Shown here one piece after another: positions 8,973 through 18,444 of a stretch of 64,000 nt of DNA. This DNA is from Rhodospirillales bacterium (GTDB taxonomy: Bacteria > Pseudomonadota > Alphaproteobacteria > ATCC43930 > CGMCC-115725), in contig JAQGIC010000002.1 of the NCBI GenBank assembly GCA_028288725.1, forward strand, positions 1 through 64,000. The letters run 5' to 3'. Position numbers and translations under genes: made by a program. The first letter of the stretch is position 1, and each line of letters starts with the position of its first letter. The notes under the pieces are model-generated. The model saw only the letters and a program-made list of their open reading frames with translations. It did not search any database and was not told where the DNA came from.

Positions 8973-9359
8973 ATGAGAATCCTGATCGCTACGGCGCTTC
9001 TAACAGGACTGTTCGCACCGTTGGCGGCGCGCGCGGATTGCGCACCGCCGGCCGAAGGCCCGCCGATGTGCCTGGTCGGCACGATCACGTCACCCGGCTA
9101 TGCCGCCGCCTTCGTCGAGCTGCCCGGCACGACCGGTCTGGAGACGGTGAAGCTCGACGGCCAGGTGCTGGATTGGCACGTGCTGAAGATCGCGCCGCGC
9201 ACAGTTCTGCTCGGGCAAAAGCAGCAGCAGGTCACCCTCACGCTCGATGAACACGCGCCTGCCGACGCGGCCCCGGCCATCCAGGAACAGTCGGAATCGA
9301 TCGCCGCCCAGAGCCAACGGCTGCGCCTGACGCGCAAGCAGCAGCGTCAGCCTTCCTAA
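8973..9359 (+). CDS. Small exported protein, unknown function
   Basis: A 128-residue protein starting MRILIATALLTGLFAPLAAR, a clear signal peptide. The mature part has two Cys near its N-terminus (DCAPPAEGPPMC), a beta-like middle and a Gln-rich, basic C-terminus. I chose the ATG at 8973; a TTG 14 codons upstream would add residues before the signal sequence. It is divergent from the multicopper oxidase gene across about 235 bases in which I see nothing else, and its 3' end abuts the large oxidoreductase gene on the other strand. No family recognised. Confidence 0.62.
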   Translation: MRILIATALLTGLFAPLAARADCAPPAEGPPMCLVGTITSPGYAAAFVELPGTTGLETVKLDGQVLDWHVLKIAPRTVLLGQKQQQVTLTLDEHAPADAAPAIQEQSESIAAQSQRLRLTRKQQRQPS

Positions 9360-9360
9360 C

Positions 9361-12300
9361 TCATTCCGCGGCCGCGGCCGGGCGCCAGCCGATCTGTTGC
9401 AGGCAGCGGTCGATCCACTGCTTGGTCAGCTTCTCCTGAACGCCGTTCTGGCTGAGCCGTGTCTTGAGGCTGGCGAAATCGACCCTGTCCAATGACTGGT
9501 CCTGGTTGAAGCAGGAGAACACGACCGTCTCCGCCCCGGTCGCCGGGTCCTTATGGACCTGCAGGCACTGGGCGCAGATCTCCTTCATCATGCATTGCAT
9601 CGGCGAATTGATGCTGCCGACCGCCTCGTGCCCGGGCTTCAGATAGGACTGCAGCACGCCGTGCCGGGCGCGCGCGACGGCGTTCATCATGCCGTCGGAG
9701 CCGATGGCGACGACACGGTCGACCGCGCCGAACGGGATCGCCGGCACGCCCAGTTCGCCCGCGGCATAGCTCCGCATCGCCTCCACGATATTGCCGACGA
9801 AGCGGCGGTCCTGCGCGCGGCCCGGCTCGAAGCCCGGCCCTTCGTCCGAGCACCAGACGATCAGATCGGCCGCGCGCTCGATTTCGTCCACCTTGTAGCG
9901 GTCGATCATGCGCTTGTAGCCGGCGAAATAGACCACGCGCGAGCCCGCCGCGCGCAGCGCCTGGCCGATCGAGAACAGCACGGCATTGCCGAGCCCGCCG
10001 CCCACCAGAAGAACCGTTTCGCCGGCCGGCGTCTCGGTCGGCGTGCCGGTCGGGCCCATCAGGATGACGGGCTCGCCCGGTTTCAGGAGCGCGCAGAGAT
10101 CGGACGAGCCGCCCATCTCCAGCACGATGGTCGAGAGCAGCCCTCGGCTCTTGTCGACCGAGGCGCCGGTCAAGGCCAGCCCTTCCATGGCGAGCCGCGT
10201 GCCCTCGACCGTCTGGGCACGGGTCTCGTAATTCTGCAGCCGATAGAATTGTCCGGGCTCGAACGCTTGCGCCGCGAACGGCGCCTTGACCGAGACCTCG
10301 ACGATGGTCGGCGTCAGGCGCGTGACCGCATGGACGGTCGGCCTCAGGCCCGCATTCATGGTCCGGGCCAGCTCGGCCGGGGTCGGACCTGCGGCGGTGC
10401 GACGGGCCAGCACGCGGCTGACGGTCGGATAGCCCTGCTTGGCGCTGCCCATGGCCTTCACCACATTGCCGGCGTATGAGGGGTGCAGGTCGCCGAAGAA
10501 GCTGATCGCGCGCCCATCGGAACGCAGGCTCATCAGCACATGCACCGCGTCGGGCTTGGCGCTCTTCTGCGGCGAGACCGGCTGGCCGGTCTCGTCATAG
10601 GCTTGGAAATAGCGGCCATCGAGCACGATATTCAGCGGATCCTCGCGCCCCAGCACCGTGTTCGGCTGAGTTCCGGCGGCGATCAGCACGGTGCGCGCCG
10701 GTAAGGTGACGGTCGCGTCCGACGGGCCGAGCCGGCCGGTCTCGTCGACCACATGCGGCGTCATGACGATGCCCCGCGCCTGGCCCCATTCATCGATCTC
10801 GATCTCGGCCGGCGACAGGCATTCGGCGATGCGGATGCCCTCCTCCAGCGCCAAGGCCACTTCTTCATGGTTGAGCGTATAGCTGGGCGCATCGACCAGG
10901 CGCCGGCGATAGGCCATGGTGACGCCGCCCCAAGCATTGATCAGTTCGATCAGGCGCGGCGCCCGCTGCTCCGCCGCGGCGATCGCACGCTCGGCGCGGA
11001 TCGCCTGGGCGTGGGCGATGAACTCCTCGGCCGCCTCGATCTCGGGCGCGCGCCAGTCGGCCCGCACCGCGTCCATGCCGCGCTCGGCCGCCAGCGTCTC
11101 GTAGCGCGCCAGGAACTTCTCGACCTGGACCGGGTAATAGGCGAGCGACTCCGTCGCCGTGTCGATCGCGGTCAAACCGCCGCCGATCACCACGACCGGC
11201 AGGCGGACCTGCAGGTTGGCGATCGAATCCGGCTTGGCGGCGCCGGTCAATTGCAGCGCCATCAGGAAGTCCGACGCCTGGCGCACGCCCGCCGCCAGGC
11301 CGTTGCGCATGGGAATGACCGTCGGCCGGCCGGCACCGGCGCAGAGCGCCACATGATCGAAACCCAGCTCGAACGCGCGATCGATCGTGAGCGTCCCGCC
11401 GAAGCGCACGCCGCCCATCATGGCGAATTCGCGCCGGCGCTCCAGCAGCAGCCGGATCAGCTTCAGGTAATTCTTATTCCAGCGCACCGTAATGCCGTAT
11501 TCGGCGACACCGCCGAAGCCAGCCATGACCCGGTCGCCCAGATGCTCGTAAAGCTCGCTCACGTCGCGGATCGGACGGAACGGCACCGCCTCGCCCAAGG
11601 CCGAAACGCCGGAAATCCCTTCCTCCAGCGGCTCGATCTTCAAGCCGTCGACCGCGACCACGTGGTGGCCGTCGTTCATCAGGTGATGCGCGAGCGTGAA
11701 GCCGGCGGGACCCAGCCCCACGACCAGCACCTTGTAGCCGCTTTCGGGCCGGGGCAGCGGGCGGCGCAGGTTGAGCGGGTTCCAGCGGGTCAAGAGCCCA
11801 TAGATCTCGAAGCCCCAGGGCAGGTCCAGCACGTCCTTGAGATTGCGCGTCTCGACCTGCGGGATGTCGACCGGTTCCTGCTTTTGATAGATGCAGGATT
11901 TCATGCAGTCGTTGCAGATGCGATGGCCGGTCGCGGCCGCCATGGGATTGTCGATGGTGACGATGGCGAGCGCGCCGACCGCGAACCCGCGCGCCTTCAC
12001 CAGGTTCATCTCCGAGATCTTCTCTTCCAGCGGGCAGCCGGCCAAAGGAACCCCGAACGGGCTCGACTTGAACCCGCCCTCCTTTTCCTTCAGGCCCTTG
12101 GAGCAGCTGTCCTTGCCCTGATTGTGGCACCAGATGCAGTAGTTCGCCTGATCCAGGCCGTGGGCCAGGTCCATGCCCTGGTCGGTCAGGCCGAAGCCCT
12201 CGCGCCGGCGCCAGCGGGCCTCGGGCAGCCGCTGCATCCTGACGCCATCGATCGTCACGGTCTCGACCGGCACCAGATGGGCCGGATCGAGCTTGTGCGG

Positions 12301-12867
12301 CACCTTGAACAGCAGACCGGCCTTATGCCGGGCGCGCCCGGCCTCGCACAGCGTCGCCCATTGGGCGTAGCGCAGGGCCAGATCGATCTGGACGGCATGG
12401 GACGGCTCGTCGGCGGTCCAGCGCTCGACATGGGTGGCGAAGGCGATTTCGGTCAGGCTGTCGCCGATCAGGGCCTCGAGCGCCGCCGCGAGCGCCGGTC
12501 CGTCCAAGGCGGCGGCCTGCTCCGGCGTGACGCCCTTGACCGCGCGGCGCTGCACGAACAGGCGCTTCACCCGATAGAGCGGCGCCAGCGCATCGTGGCC
12601 GGCGCGCAGGGCCTCGAGCTCGGCCCCGATGCCGAACAGCATGCCGATGAAATCATCCAGATGGGGTGCGGCCTCGATCAGCAGCTCCGACTCGTCCTTG
12701 GCGGCGAGCGCGTCGGGTGCCGCCCGGGCGGCCATCAAGCGGTTGAACAGGTCGGGCGCTGCCCCTTTGAGGCGGTCCGTGAATGCCTGGTCCAGGCGGA
12801 CGAGGCCATCGCGCCGATAAAGATCCTCGAAAGTCAGGCCGAAGCCCAATGCCAGCGTGGTCCGCAT
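9361..12867 (-). CDS. Fused flavin/iron-sulfur oxidoreductase: GltD/NfnB-like plus DHODB/NfnA-like domains
   Basis: A 1168-residue protein. Residues 1-235 are an unrecognised helical domain. Cys244, 247, 255, 278, 318, 321 and 325 suggest [4Fe-4S] binding, and the last segment (CNDCMKSCIYQKQEPVDIPQ) aligns by eye with the N-terminal cluster region of GltD/NfnB. A first dinucleotide fold starts at VVGLGPAG (382-389) and a second at VVVIGGGLTAID. After about residue 860 comes a ferredoxin-reductase-type module like PyrK/NfnA (EPGQFYRLQNY, then VGGGLGNAV). It ends with Cys1092, 1098, 1101 and 1119 in the [2Fe-2S] pattern of dihydroorotate dehydrogenase B subunits. These are the parts of NADH-dependent ferredoxin:NADP oxidoreductase (NfnAB) in one chain. 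The reaction is inferred. Confidence 0.75.
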   Translation of the reverse strand: MRTTLALGFGLTFEDLYRRDGLVRLDQAFTDRLKGAAPDLFNRLMAARAAPDALAAKDESELLIEAAPHLDDFIGMLFGIGAELEALRAGHDALAPLYRVKRLFVQRRAVKGVTPEQAAALDGPALAAALEALIGDSLTEIAFATHVERWTADEPSHAVQIDLALRYAQWATLCEAGRARHKAGLLFKVPHKLDPAHLVPVETVTIDGVRMQRLPEARWRRREGFGLTDQGMDLAHGLDQANYCIWCHNQGKDSCSKGLKEKEGGFKSSPFGVPLAGCPLEEKISEMNLVKARGFAVGALAIVTIDNPMAAATGHRICNDCMKSCIYQKQEPVDIPQVETRNLKDVLDLPWGFEIYGLLTRWNPLNLRRPLPRPESGYKVLVVGLGPAGFTLAHHLMNDGHHVVAVDGLKIEPLEEGISGVSALGEAVPFRPIRDVSELYEHLGDRVMAGFGGVAEYGITVRWNKNYLKLIRLLLERRREFAMMGGVRFGGTLTIDRAFELGFDHVALCAGAGRPTVIPMRNGLAAGVRQASDFLMALQLTGAAKPDSIANLQVRLPVVVIGGGLTAIDTATESLAYYPVQVEKFLARYETLAAERGMDAVRADWRAPEIEAAEEFIAHAQAIRAERAIAAAEQRAPRLIELINAWGGVTMAYRRRLVDAPSYTLNHEEVALALEEGIRIAECLSPAEIEIDEWGQARGIVMTPHVVDETGRLGPSDATVTLPARTVLIAAGTQPNTVLGREDPLNIVLDGRYFQAYDETGQPVSPQKSAKPDAVHVLMSLRSDGRAISFFGDLHPSYAGNVVKAMGSAKQGYPTVSRVLARRTAAGPTPAELARTMNAGLRPTVHAVTRLTPTIVEVSVKAPFAAQAFEPGQFYRLQNYETRAQTVEGTRLAMEGLALTGASVDKSRGLLSTIVLEMGGSSDLCALLKPGEPVILMGPTGTPTETPAGETVLLVGGGLGNAVLFSIGQALRAAGSRVVYFAGYKRMIDRYKVDEIERAADLIVWCSDEGPGFEPGRAQDRRFVGNIVEAMRSYAAGELGVPAIPFGAVDRVVAIGSDGMMNAVARARHGVLQSYLKPGHEAVGSINSPMQCMMKEICAQCLQVHKDPATGAETVVFSCFNQDQSLDRVDFASLKTRLSQNGVQEKLTKQWIDRCLQQIGWRPAAAAE

Positions 12868-13065
12868 ACCGGTCGAAGCCTCCCCAAGCCGTTCCCCGTA
12901 CCGACGACGCCGAGCTTGTCACTCTGTTGGCCGTCGGTACGCCGGGAATGACTGTGCGCCAAGCCGTGCGGGCGATCAAGGGTGATCGTTTGTATACGAA
13001 TGATATCGGCTTTCGGGGGCAATATTCGGATAGCGAATGCGCCGTCCCGGCGCCACACTCCGCCC

Positions 13066-13998
13066 ATGACCTCCGCTTCGCCCAATCCGCTCCGCATGGG
13101 GCCGACCGAGTGGCTGCTCCTGCTGGCGCTTTCGACGCTCTGGGGCGGCTCGTTCTTTTTCTTCAAGCTCCTGGTCGAAACCCTGCCGCCCTTCACCATC
13201 GTGTTGGGCCGGGTCGGCATCGCCGCCGTGGCGTTGAACCTCTATCTGCTCGCCCGGCGCGATCCGATGCCGACGGCGCCCGCCACCTGGCGCGCGTTCC
13301 TGATCATGGGGCTGTTGAACAATGTCGTGCCCTTCACGCTGATCGTGTTCGGCGAGACCAGGATATCGAGCGGTCTCGCCTCGATCCTGAACGCGACGAC
13401 CCCGGTGTTCGGCGTGCTGACCGCGCATGTCCTGACCGCGAACGAGAAATTGACTTGGACCCGCGGCGCGGGCGTGCTGTTCGGATTCGCCGGGGTCGCG
13501 GTGCTGATCGGACCGGATGCGCTGGCGGGCCTCGGTACGCAGGATCTGGCCGGCGAGCTGTCCTGCCTCGCCGCCGCCTTCATCTATGGCCTGGCCGGGC
13601 TCTACGGCCGTCGCTTCAAGGGCATTCCGCCGCTGAAGGTCGCGACCGGCCAGATCACGGCCAGCACCTTGGTGCTGCTGCCGCTCGCAGGCCTGGTCGA
13701 GCGACCCTGGGCCCTGCCCATGCCGGACGCGACCACCTGGGCCGCCCTCACCGGCATCGCGCTGTTGAGTACGGCGCTGGCCTATATGCTGTATTTCCGC
13801 ATCCTGGCCGTCGCCGGCGCCACCAATCTGCTGCTGGTGACCTTCCTGCTGCCGATCAGTGCGCTGCTGCTCGGCTGGCTGGCGCTCGGCGAGCGGCTGG
13901 CGCCCGGCACCGTGCCGGGCATGGCGATGATCGGGCTTGGGCTCGCCTGCATCGACGGACGGCTGTTGGAACTGTTTCGACGGCCCAGCGCGGCCTGA
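13066..13998 (+). CDS. EamA/DMT-superfamily membrane transporter
   Basis: A 310-residue inner-membrane protein with two EamA repeats of five predicted helices each. The typical first helix is WLLLLALSTLWGGSFFFFK, and the second repeat begins near LAGLYGRRFKG. The start at 13066 (MTSASPNPLRMGPTEW) avoids an upstream stretch of poor, non-membrane sequence. The family exports or imports amino acids, nucleotides or other metabolites; the substrate cannot be read from the sequence. It appears to be a single-gene unit. Confidence 0.85.
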   Translation: MTSASPNPLRMGPTEWLLLLALSTLWGGSFFFFKLLVETLPPFTIVLGRVGIAAVALNLYLLARRDPMPTAPATWRAFLIMGLLNNVVPFTLIVFGETRISSGLASILNATTPVFGVLTAHVLTANEKLTWTRGAGVLFGFAGVAVLIGPDALAGLGTQDLAGELSCLAAAFIYGLAGLYGRRFKGIPPLKVATGQITASTLVLLPLAGLVERPWALPMPDATTWAALTGIALLSTALAYMLYFRILAVAGATNLLLVTFLLPISALLLGWLALGERLAPGTVPGMAMIGLGLACIDGRLLELFRRPSAA

Positions 13999-14016
13999 TC
14001 GGCCTCGCCGCCCCGA

Positions 14017-15711
14017 TCAACCGGCGCGGATCTTGGCGAAGAAGCCGCTCACATCCGTGCGCAGCTTGTCGGCCTGACGGCCGAGTTCGTCGGCGGACTG
14101 GAGCACCTGCGTCGCGGCCGATCCGGTCTCGTCGGCCGCCTGGTTGACGCCGGCCACATTGGCCGAGACTTCCGCGGTGCCGCGCGCCACCGATTGGATA
14201 TTCTGGGCGATGTCGCGGGTGGCCGCACCCTGCTGCTCGACCGCGGCCGCGATCGCCGACGCGATCTCGTTCATATGGCGAATGGTGCCGCCGATCCCCC
14301 TGATCGCCTCGACCGCATGGCCGGTCTCGCCCTGGATGGCGGTGATCTGGGCCGAGATATCCTCGGTCGCCTTGGCGGTCTGGTTGGCGAGCGCCTTGAC
14401 CTCGCTCGCCACGACGGCGAAGCCCTTGCCGGCCTCGCCGGCCCGCGCCGCCTCAATGGTGGCGTTCAACGCCAGTAGGTTGGTCTGCGACGCGATGCTC
14501 TGGATGAGCGTCACCACTTCGCCGATTTTCTGCGCCGTCGCGGCCAGGCCCTGAATGGTGGCGTTGGTGCGGTCGGCCTCCACGACGGCGGTGTTGGCGA
14601 TCTCGGCCGACTGCGTCACCTGGCGCGAGATCTCGTTGATCGAGGAATGCAGTTCCTCGGTCGCGGCCGCCACGGTCTGCACGTTCGCCGACGCTTCGTC
14701 CGAGGTCGCGGCGACGGCCGTGGCCTGTCGGCTGGTCTCCTCGGCCGTCGCCGCCATGCTCTCGGCGGTGGCGTGCATTTCGGTCGAAGCGGCCGTCAGC
14801 GTATCGAGCGCCTCGCGCACCTGCTCGTCGAATTCGGTGATGGAGCCTTCGAGCGCCTGCCGTCGGGCTTCCTTGCGCAGATGCTCCTCTTGCTGCTCGG
14901 CTTCCAGGCGCCGCGCCGTCACCGCGTTTTCCCGGAACACCTGGAGCGAGCGGGCGAGGCCGCCGATCTCGTCGGCGCGCTGGGCGCCTTCGATCTGGAT
15001 GTCCAGATCGCCCGCGGCGAGCTTGGCCATCTCCCGCGTCATGCGCGCGAGCGGCTTGCTGATCTGATAGAGCGCGATCCAGCCGAGAATGCCGAAGGCG
15101 CAGACGAGGCCGGCGGCGGCACCGACCACGAGCCACGCCCGGGTGCCCTCGGCCGTCACGATGCTCGCGTCGCGCGCGGTCCGCATCTTCTCCACGTTGA
15201 GGGCGATGAGCTTGCCGACCGCCTCGATGGCGATGCGGCGAAACGGTGCCGCTTCGCCGGTCGAATAGGCGAAGGCCTCGGCGGTCTTGCCGGCGATGGC
15301 CAGCTCGAAGACATGGGCGCTCGCCTTGCGCCGGTTGCCGACGGCGGTGCGGAACGTGTCGGCGAGGGCCCGCTGATCCGGCAAGGGCGTAATCGCATCG
15401 AAGCTGTCGATCGCCTTGAGCGTCGCGACTATCGCTTTGTCGTAGAGTTCGATATTCGTCTTCGCCATCTTCTCGTCGGGGCTGAGGATGACGTTCTTTT
15501 CGCTCACCGCCGCGCTGTTGAAGCTGCTTTCGGCCTGGAGCGCCAGTTGCACCCGCGTGGCATTCTCGTCGACCAGCGCCGTCGCGGTGTCGGACAGATG
15601 GGTTACCGCCAGCGAGGCATAGAGCACGATGCCGATCGACACGACCGCGACGATCGTCGCCGGCACCGCAATCTTCGAAATGATCGTCAAGTTGCGAAAG
15701 TTGAGAGACAT
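14017..15711 (-). CDS. Methyl-accepting chemotaxis protein
   Basis: A 564-residue chemoreceptor. A first membrane helix (residues about 12-34) is followed by a roughly 150-residue all-helical periplasmic sensor of four-helix-bundle type. A second helix (VVGAAAGLVCAFGILGWIAL, about 193-212), a HAMP segment and a long coiled coil follow. The signalling tip is the conserved SQTNLLALNATIEAARAG...GFAVVASEV. The start is the ATG at 15711, with GGAG upstream; the frame stays open further back but there it is antisense to trmFO. No cheA or cheW gene is in the window, so it probably works with a chemotaxis array encoded elsewhere. The ligand is unknown. Confidence 0.93.
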   Translation of the reverse strand: MSLNFRNLTIISKIAVPATIVAVVSIGIVLYASLAVTHLSDTATALVDENATRVQLALQAESSFNSAAVSEKNVILSPDEKMAKTNIELYDKAIVATLKAIDSFDAITPLPDQRALADTFRTAVGNRRKASAHVFELAIAGKTAEAFAYSTGEAAPFRRIAIEAVGKLIALNVEKMRTARDASIVTAEGTRAWLVVGAAAGLVCAFGILGWIALYQISKPLARMTREMAKLAAGDLDIQIEGAQRADEIGGLARSLQVFRENAVTARRLEAEQQEEHLRKEARRQALEGSITEFDEQVREALDTLTAASTEMHATAESMAATAEETSRQATAVAATSDEASANVQTVAAATEELHSSINEISRQVTQSAEIANTAVVEADRTNATIQGLAATAQKIGEVVTLIQSIASQTNLLALNATIEAARAGEAGKGFAVVASEVKALANQTAKATEDISAQITAIQGETGHAVEAIRGIGGTIRHMNEIASAIAAAVEQQGAATRDIAQNIQSVARGTAEVSANVAGVNQAADETGSAATQVLQSADELGRQADKLRTDVSGFFAKIRAG

Positions 15712-15924
15712 TTTTTCATCTCCGTACTGGCCTTGCCGAAGACTGGCGCCCAACTGTTTAAAATCCGATGTAATTTGATACTTGTCCCGGGACAGGAAAT
15801 CACCGGACGCGTCCTGGGCGATCACACCGCCCGCAACGCCGACCTGCGGCCGTTCCGGCTGCCCATCGGCGCCCCGATCGCGTAGAATCGTCCGCTCTAT
15901 CGATGTTTTAAGGTGGTTGGAACG

Positions 15925-17283
15925 ATGGTCGAATTTCGCCCGGTGCATGTGATCGGCGGCGGTCTTGCCGGCAGCGAGGCCGCTTGGCAATTGGCCGCGG
16001 CGGGCGTGCCGGTCGTGCTGCACGAGATGCGGCCGATCCGCAAGACCGAGGCGCATCAGACGCAAGGGCTGGCCGAACTGGTCTGCTCCAACTCGTTCCG
16101 CTCCGACGAGCCCCTGACCAATGCGGTGGGCCTGCTGCATGAGGAGATGCGACGCTCCGGCTCGCTGATCCTGACCGCGGCCGACAAGCACAAGGTGCCG
16201 GCCGGCGGCGCGCTGGCGGTCGACCGCGACGCGTTCTCGGCCGAGGTCGAGGCGGCGCTGACGGGTCATCCCCTGGTCACCATCGCGCGCGAGGAAATCG
16301 CGGGATTGCCGCCGGCGGATTGGGACAGCGTCGTGGTGGCGACCGGGCCGCTGACCTCGCCGGCCCTGGCCGAGGCGGTGCTGGGTCTGACCGGCGAGGC
16401 GTCGCTGGCCTTCTTCGATGCGATCGCACCGATCGTCCATACCGAATCGATCGACCTCGATGTCGCCTGGTTCCAGTCGCGCTACGACAAGCCCGGCCCC
16501 GGCGGCACCGGCAAGGACTACATCAACTGCCCGCTCGACCGGGACCAGTACTTTGCCTTCATCGAGGCGCTGCAGGCCGGCGAGAAGACCGAATTCAAGG
16601 AATGGGAGCAGAACACGCCCTATTTCGAGGGCTGCCTGCCGATCGAGGTCATGGCAAGCCGCGGCGCCGAGACGCTGCGCTGGGGCCCGATGAAGCCGAT
16701 CGGGCTCACCAACAGGCACAATGGTTCGAAGCCCTACGGCGTGGTCCAGTTGCGCCAGGACAATCGGCTGGGCACGCTCTACAACATGGTCGGTTTCCAG
16801 ACCAAGCTGAAGTATGCCGAGCAGGTCCGGATCTTCCGCACGATTCCCGGCCTGGAAAAGGCCGAGTTCGCGCGCCTGGGCGGGCTGCATCGCAATACTT
16901 TCCTCAACAGCCCCAAGGTATTGGACGGCCAACTTCGCCTGAAATCAGATCCGCGCCTGCGCTTCGCCGGCCAGGTCACCGGCGTCGAGGGCTATGTCGA
17001 GTCCGCCGCGATCGGGCTGGTTGCCGGGCGCATGGCCGCGGCCGAGCGCAAGGGCGGCCTGTTGAATGCCCCGCCGCCGACCACCGCGCTGGGCGCACTG
17101 GTCGCCCATATCACCGGCGGCGCCGAGGCCGAGACGTTTCAGCCGATGAATGTGAACTTCGGTCTGTTCCCGCCGCTCGCCGACGTGCCCAAGGCCAAGG
17201 CCGAGCGCAAGCCGGCGATGGCCCGCCGGGCGCTGGCCGATCTCGACGGCTGGCTCGGCGTCACCCGCGCCGCCGCCGAGTAG
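15925..17283 (+). CDS. trmFO: Folate/FAD-dependent tRNA (uracil-54-C5)-methyltransferase TrmFO
   Basis: A 452-residue flavoprotein that methylates U54 in the tRNA T-loop using methylenetetrahydrofolate and NAD(P)H. The FAD-binding signature [17 protein letters not shown] is at the N-terminus, followed by the family-specific [13 protein letters not shown] and [20 protein letters not shown]. The ATG at 15925 is preceded by AAGGTGG; a GTG four codons earlier is the alternative. It is transcribed alone, divergent from the chemoreceptor gene and convergent with the PrpF-family gene. Confidence 0.95.
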   Translation: MVEFRPVHVIGGGLAGSEAAWQLAAAGVPVVLHEMRPIRKTEAHQTQGLAELVCSNSFRSDEPLTNAVGLLHEEMRRSGSLILTAADKHKVPAGGALAVDRDAFSAEVEAALTGHPLVTIAREEIAGLPPADWDSVVVATGPLTSPALAEAVLGLTGEASLAFFDAIAPIVHTESIDLDVAWFQSRYDKPGPGGTGKDYINCPLDRDQYFAFIEALQAGEKTEFKEWEQNTPYFEGCLPIEVMASRGAETLRWGPMKPIGLTNRHNGSKPYGVVQLRQDNRLGTLYNMVGFQTKLKYAEQVRIFRTIPGLEKAEFARLGGLHRNTFLNSPKVLDGQLRLKSDPRLRFAGQVTGVEGYVESAAIGLVAGRMAAAERKGGLLNAPPPTTALGALVAHITGGAEAETFQPMNVNFGLFPPLADVPKAKAERKPAMARRALADLDGWLGVTRAAAE

Positions 17284-17289
17284 CATCGT

Positions 17290-18423
17290 TCAGGGAATGG
17301 CGACCTCGCCGCGCATCAGCGTGCGCGCGGTGCGATAGACCACGCCGCTGTCGCAGATCCAGGCGCCGCCTTGGTAGCGGACCTCGGCCCCGACCGAGAC
17401 GACGCCCGAGGGATTGCCGACGCGGATCTCGTCCGGGCTGCCGGTCGCGACGGTCAGCTCATGGGCGACGGTACCCTCGATCCGGCAGGCGATGCCCACG
17501 CCCATCGCCGTGGTCAGCGCGATCGCCCGGTGCGCGCGGCCCATGTTGAGCATGCGCACGCCGATGTCATGGTCGGCCGGCCCGACCGTCTCGCCGCTCA
17601 AGGTCCGGAACGGTGCCGGGGCCGCGACGATGACCAGGCGCGGATTGGACGGGCCCACCGCTTCGGGGTGGTCCGCCAGTCCCATCAGCACGCCGGCCTG
17701 GCGGCGCAGCCGGTCGAGCTTCGCCATCAGCCCGGGAACGGCCTCGATCGCGTCCGGCAGTTCGGCACCGGTCAGACCGACGTCGCGCGCCCGCACGAAG
17801 GCGGCGGCATTGCTCGCGTCCAGCAGGGTCAGGTCGATCGTGCCGAAATCCTCGGTCGAGACCCGGTCCAGCACCTGGCCGGTCGGCAGCAGGGCCGCGG
17901 TGACGGCGCCGCCGGGGTCGAGGAAATCGAGCCGGATGCGCGCACCGGTGCCGGCGACGCCGGCGATGGCGAGATCGCCCGCCGTCACCGCCTTGCCGCC
18001 TTCGACCGCGAAGCGGGCATGGATCAGCTTGGCGGTGTTGATCTGGTTGATGCGGACCAGCAGTTCGCCATCCTTGGCCGGGACCAGTCCCTGCTCCACC
18101 GCATAGGGCCCGACGGCGGCGGACATGTTGCCGCAATTGGCGCCGTAATCGACCATCGCCTGGTCGACCGCGACCTGCGCGAACAGATAATCGACATCGG
18201 CGTCGGGCCGGCTCGGCGGATCGATGATCACGACCTTGGACACGGACGACAATCCGCCGCCCATGCCGTCGAGCTGGCGCCCATAGGGATCGGGGCTGCC
18301 CATGAGCCCCAGCAGCGCGCGATCGCGTTCGGCCGGGTCCGCCGGCAGGTCGCTGCCGCGCACGACGATGCCCTTGCTGGAGCCGCCGCGCATGAACACA
18401 GCCGGGATGAAGCGTTCAGCCAA
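17290..18423 (-). CDS. PrpF-family isomerase (4-oxalomesaconate tautomerase / methylaconitate isomerase-like)
   Basis: A 377-residue protein of the PrpF family, which has a duplicated diaminopimelate-epimerase-like fold. The signature FIPAVFMRGGSSKGIVVRGS is at the N-terminus and DYGANCGNMSAAVGPYA, with the family's active-site Cys, is in the first half. Members shift double bonds in aconitate-like acids: 2-methylaconitate in propionate breakdown, or 4-oxalomesaconate in gallate breakdown. No prp or gallate gene is adjacent, so the substrate is open. It ends 7 bases from the trmFO stop, convergently. Confidence 0.83.
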   Translation of the reverse strand: MAERFIPAVFMRGGSSKGIVVRGSDLPADPAERDRALLGLMGSPDPYGRQLDGMGGGLSSVSKVVIIDPPSRPDADVDYLFAQVAVDQAMVDYGANCGNMSAAVGPYAVEQGLVPAKDGELLVRINQINTAKLIHARFAVEGGKAVTAGDLAIAGVAGTGARIRLDFLDPGGAVTAALLPTGQVLDRVSTEDFGTIDLTLLDASNAAAFVRARDVGLTGAELPDAIEAVPGLMAKLDRLRRQAGVLMGLADHPEAVGPSNPRLVIVAAPAPFRTLSGETVGPADHDIGVRMLNMGRAHRAIALTTAMGVGIACRIEGTVAHELTVATGSPDEIRVGNPSGVVSVGAEVRYQGGAWICDSGVVYRTARTLMRGEVAIP

Positions 18424-18444
18424 GATATCGTCTCCCCTCGTCGC

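Noticed and set aside
10753-12951. 732-codon plus-strand open frame
   Set aside because: Antisense to the large oxidoreductase gene; composition is that of a shadow frame and it has no motif.
15712-16932. N-terminal extension of the chemoreceptor to 971 residues
   Set aside because: The extension is antisense to trmFO and low in quality. The receptor starts at 15711 with a ribosome site and its first membrane helix.
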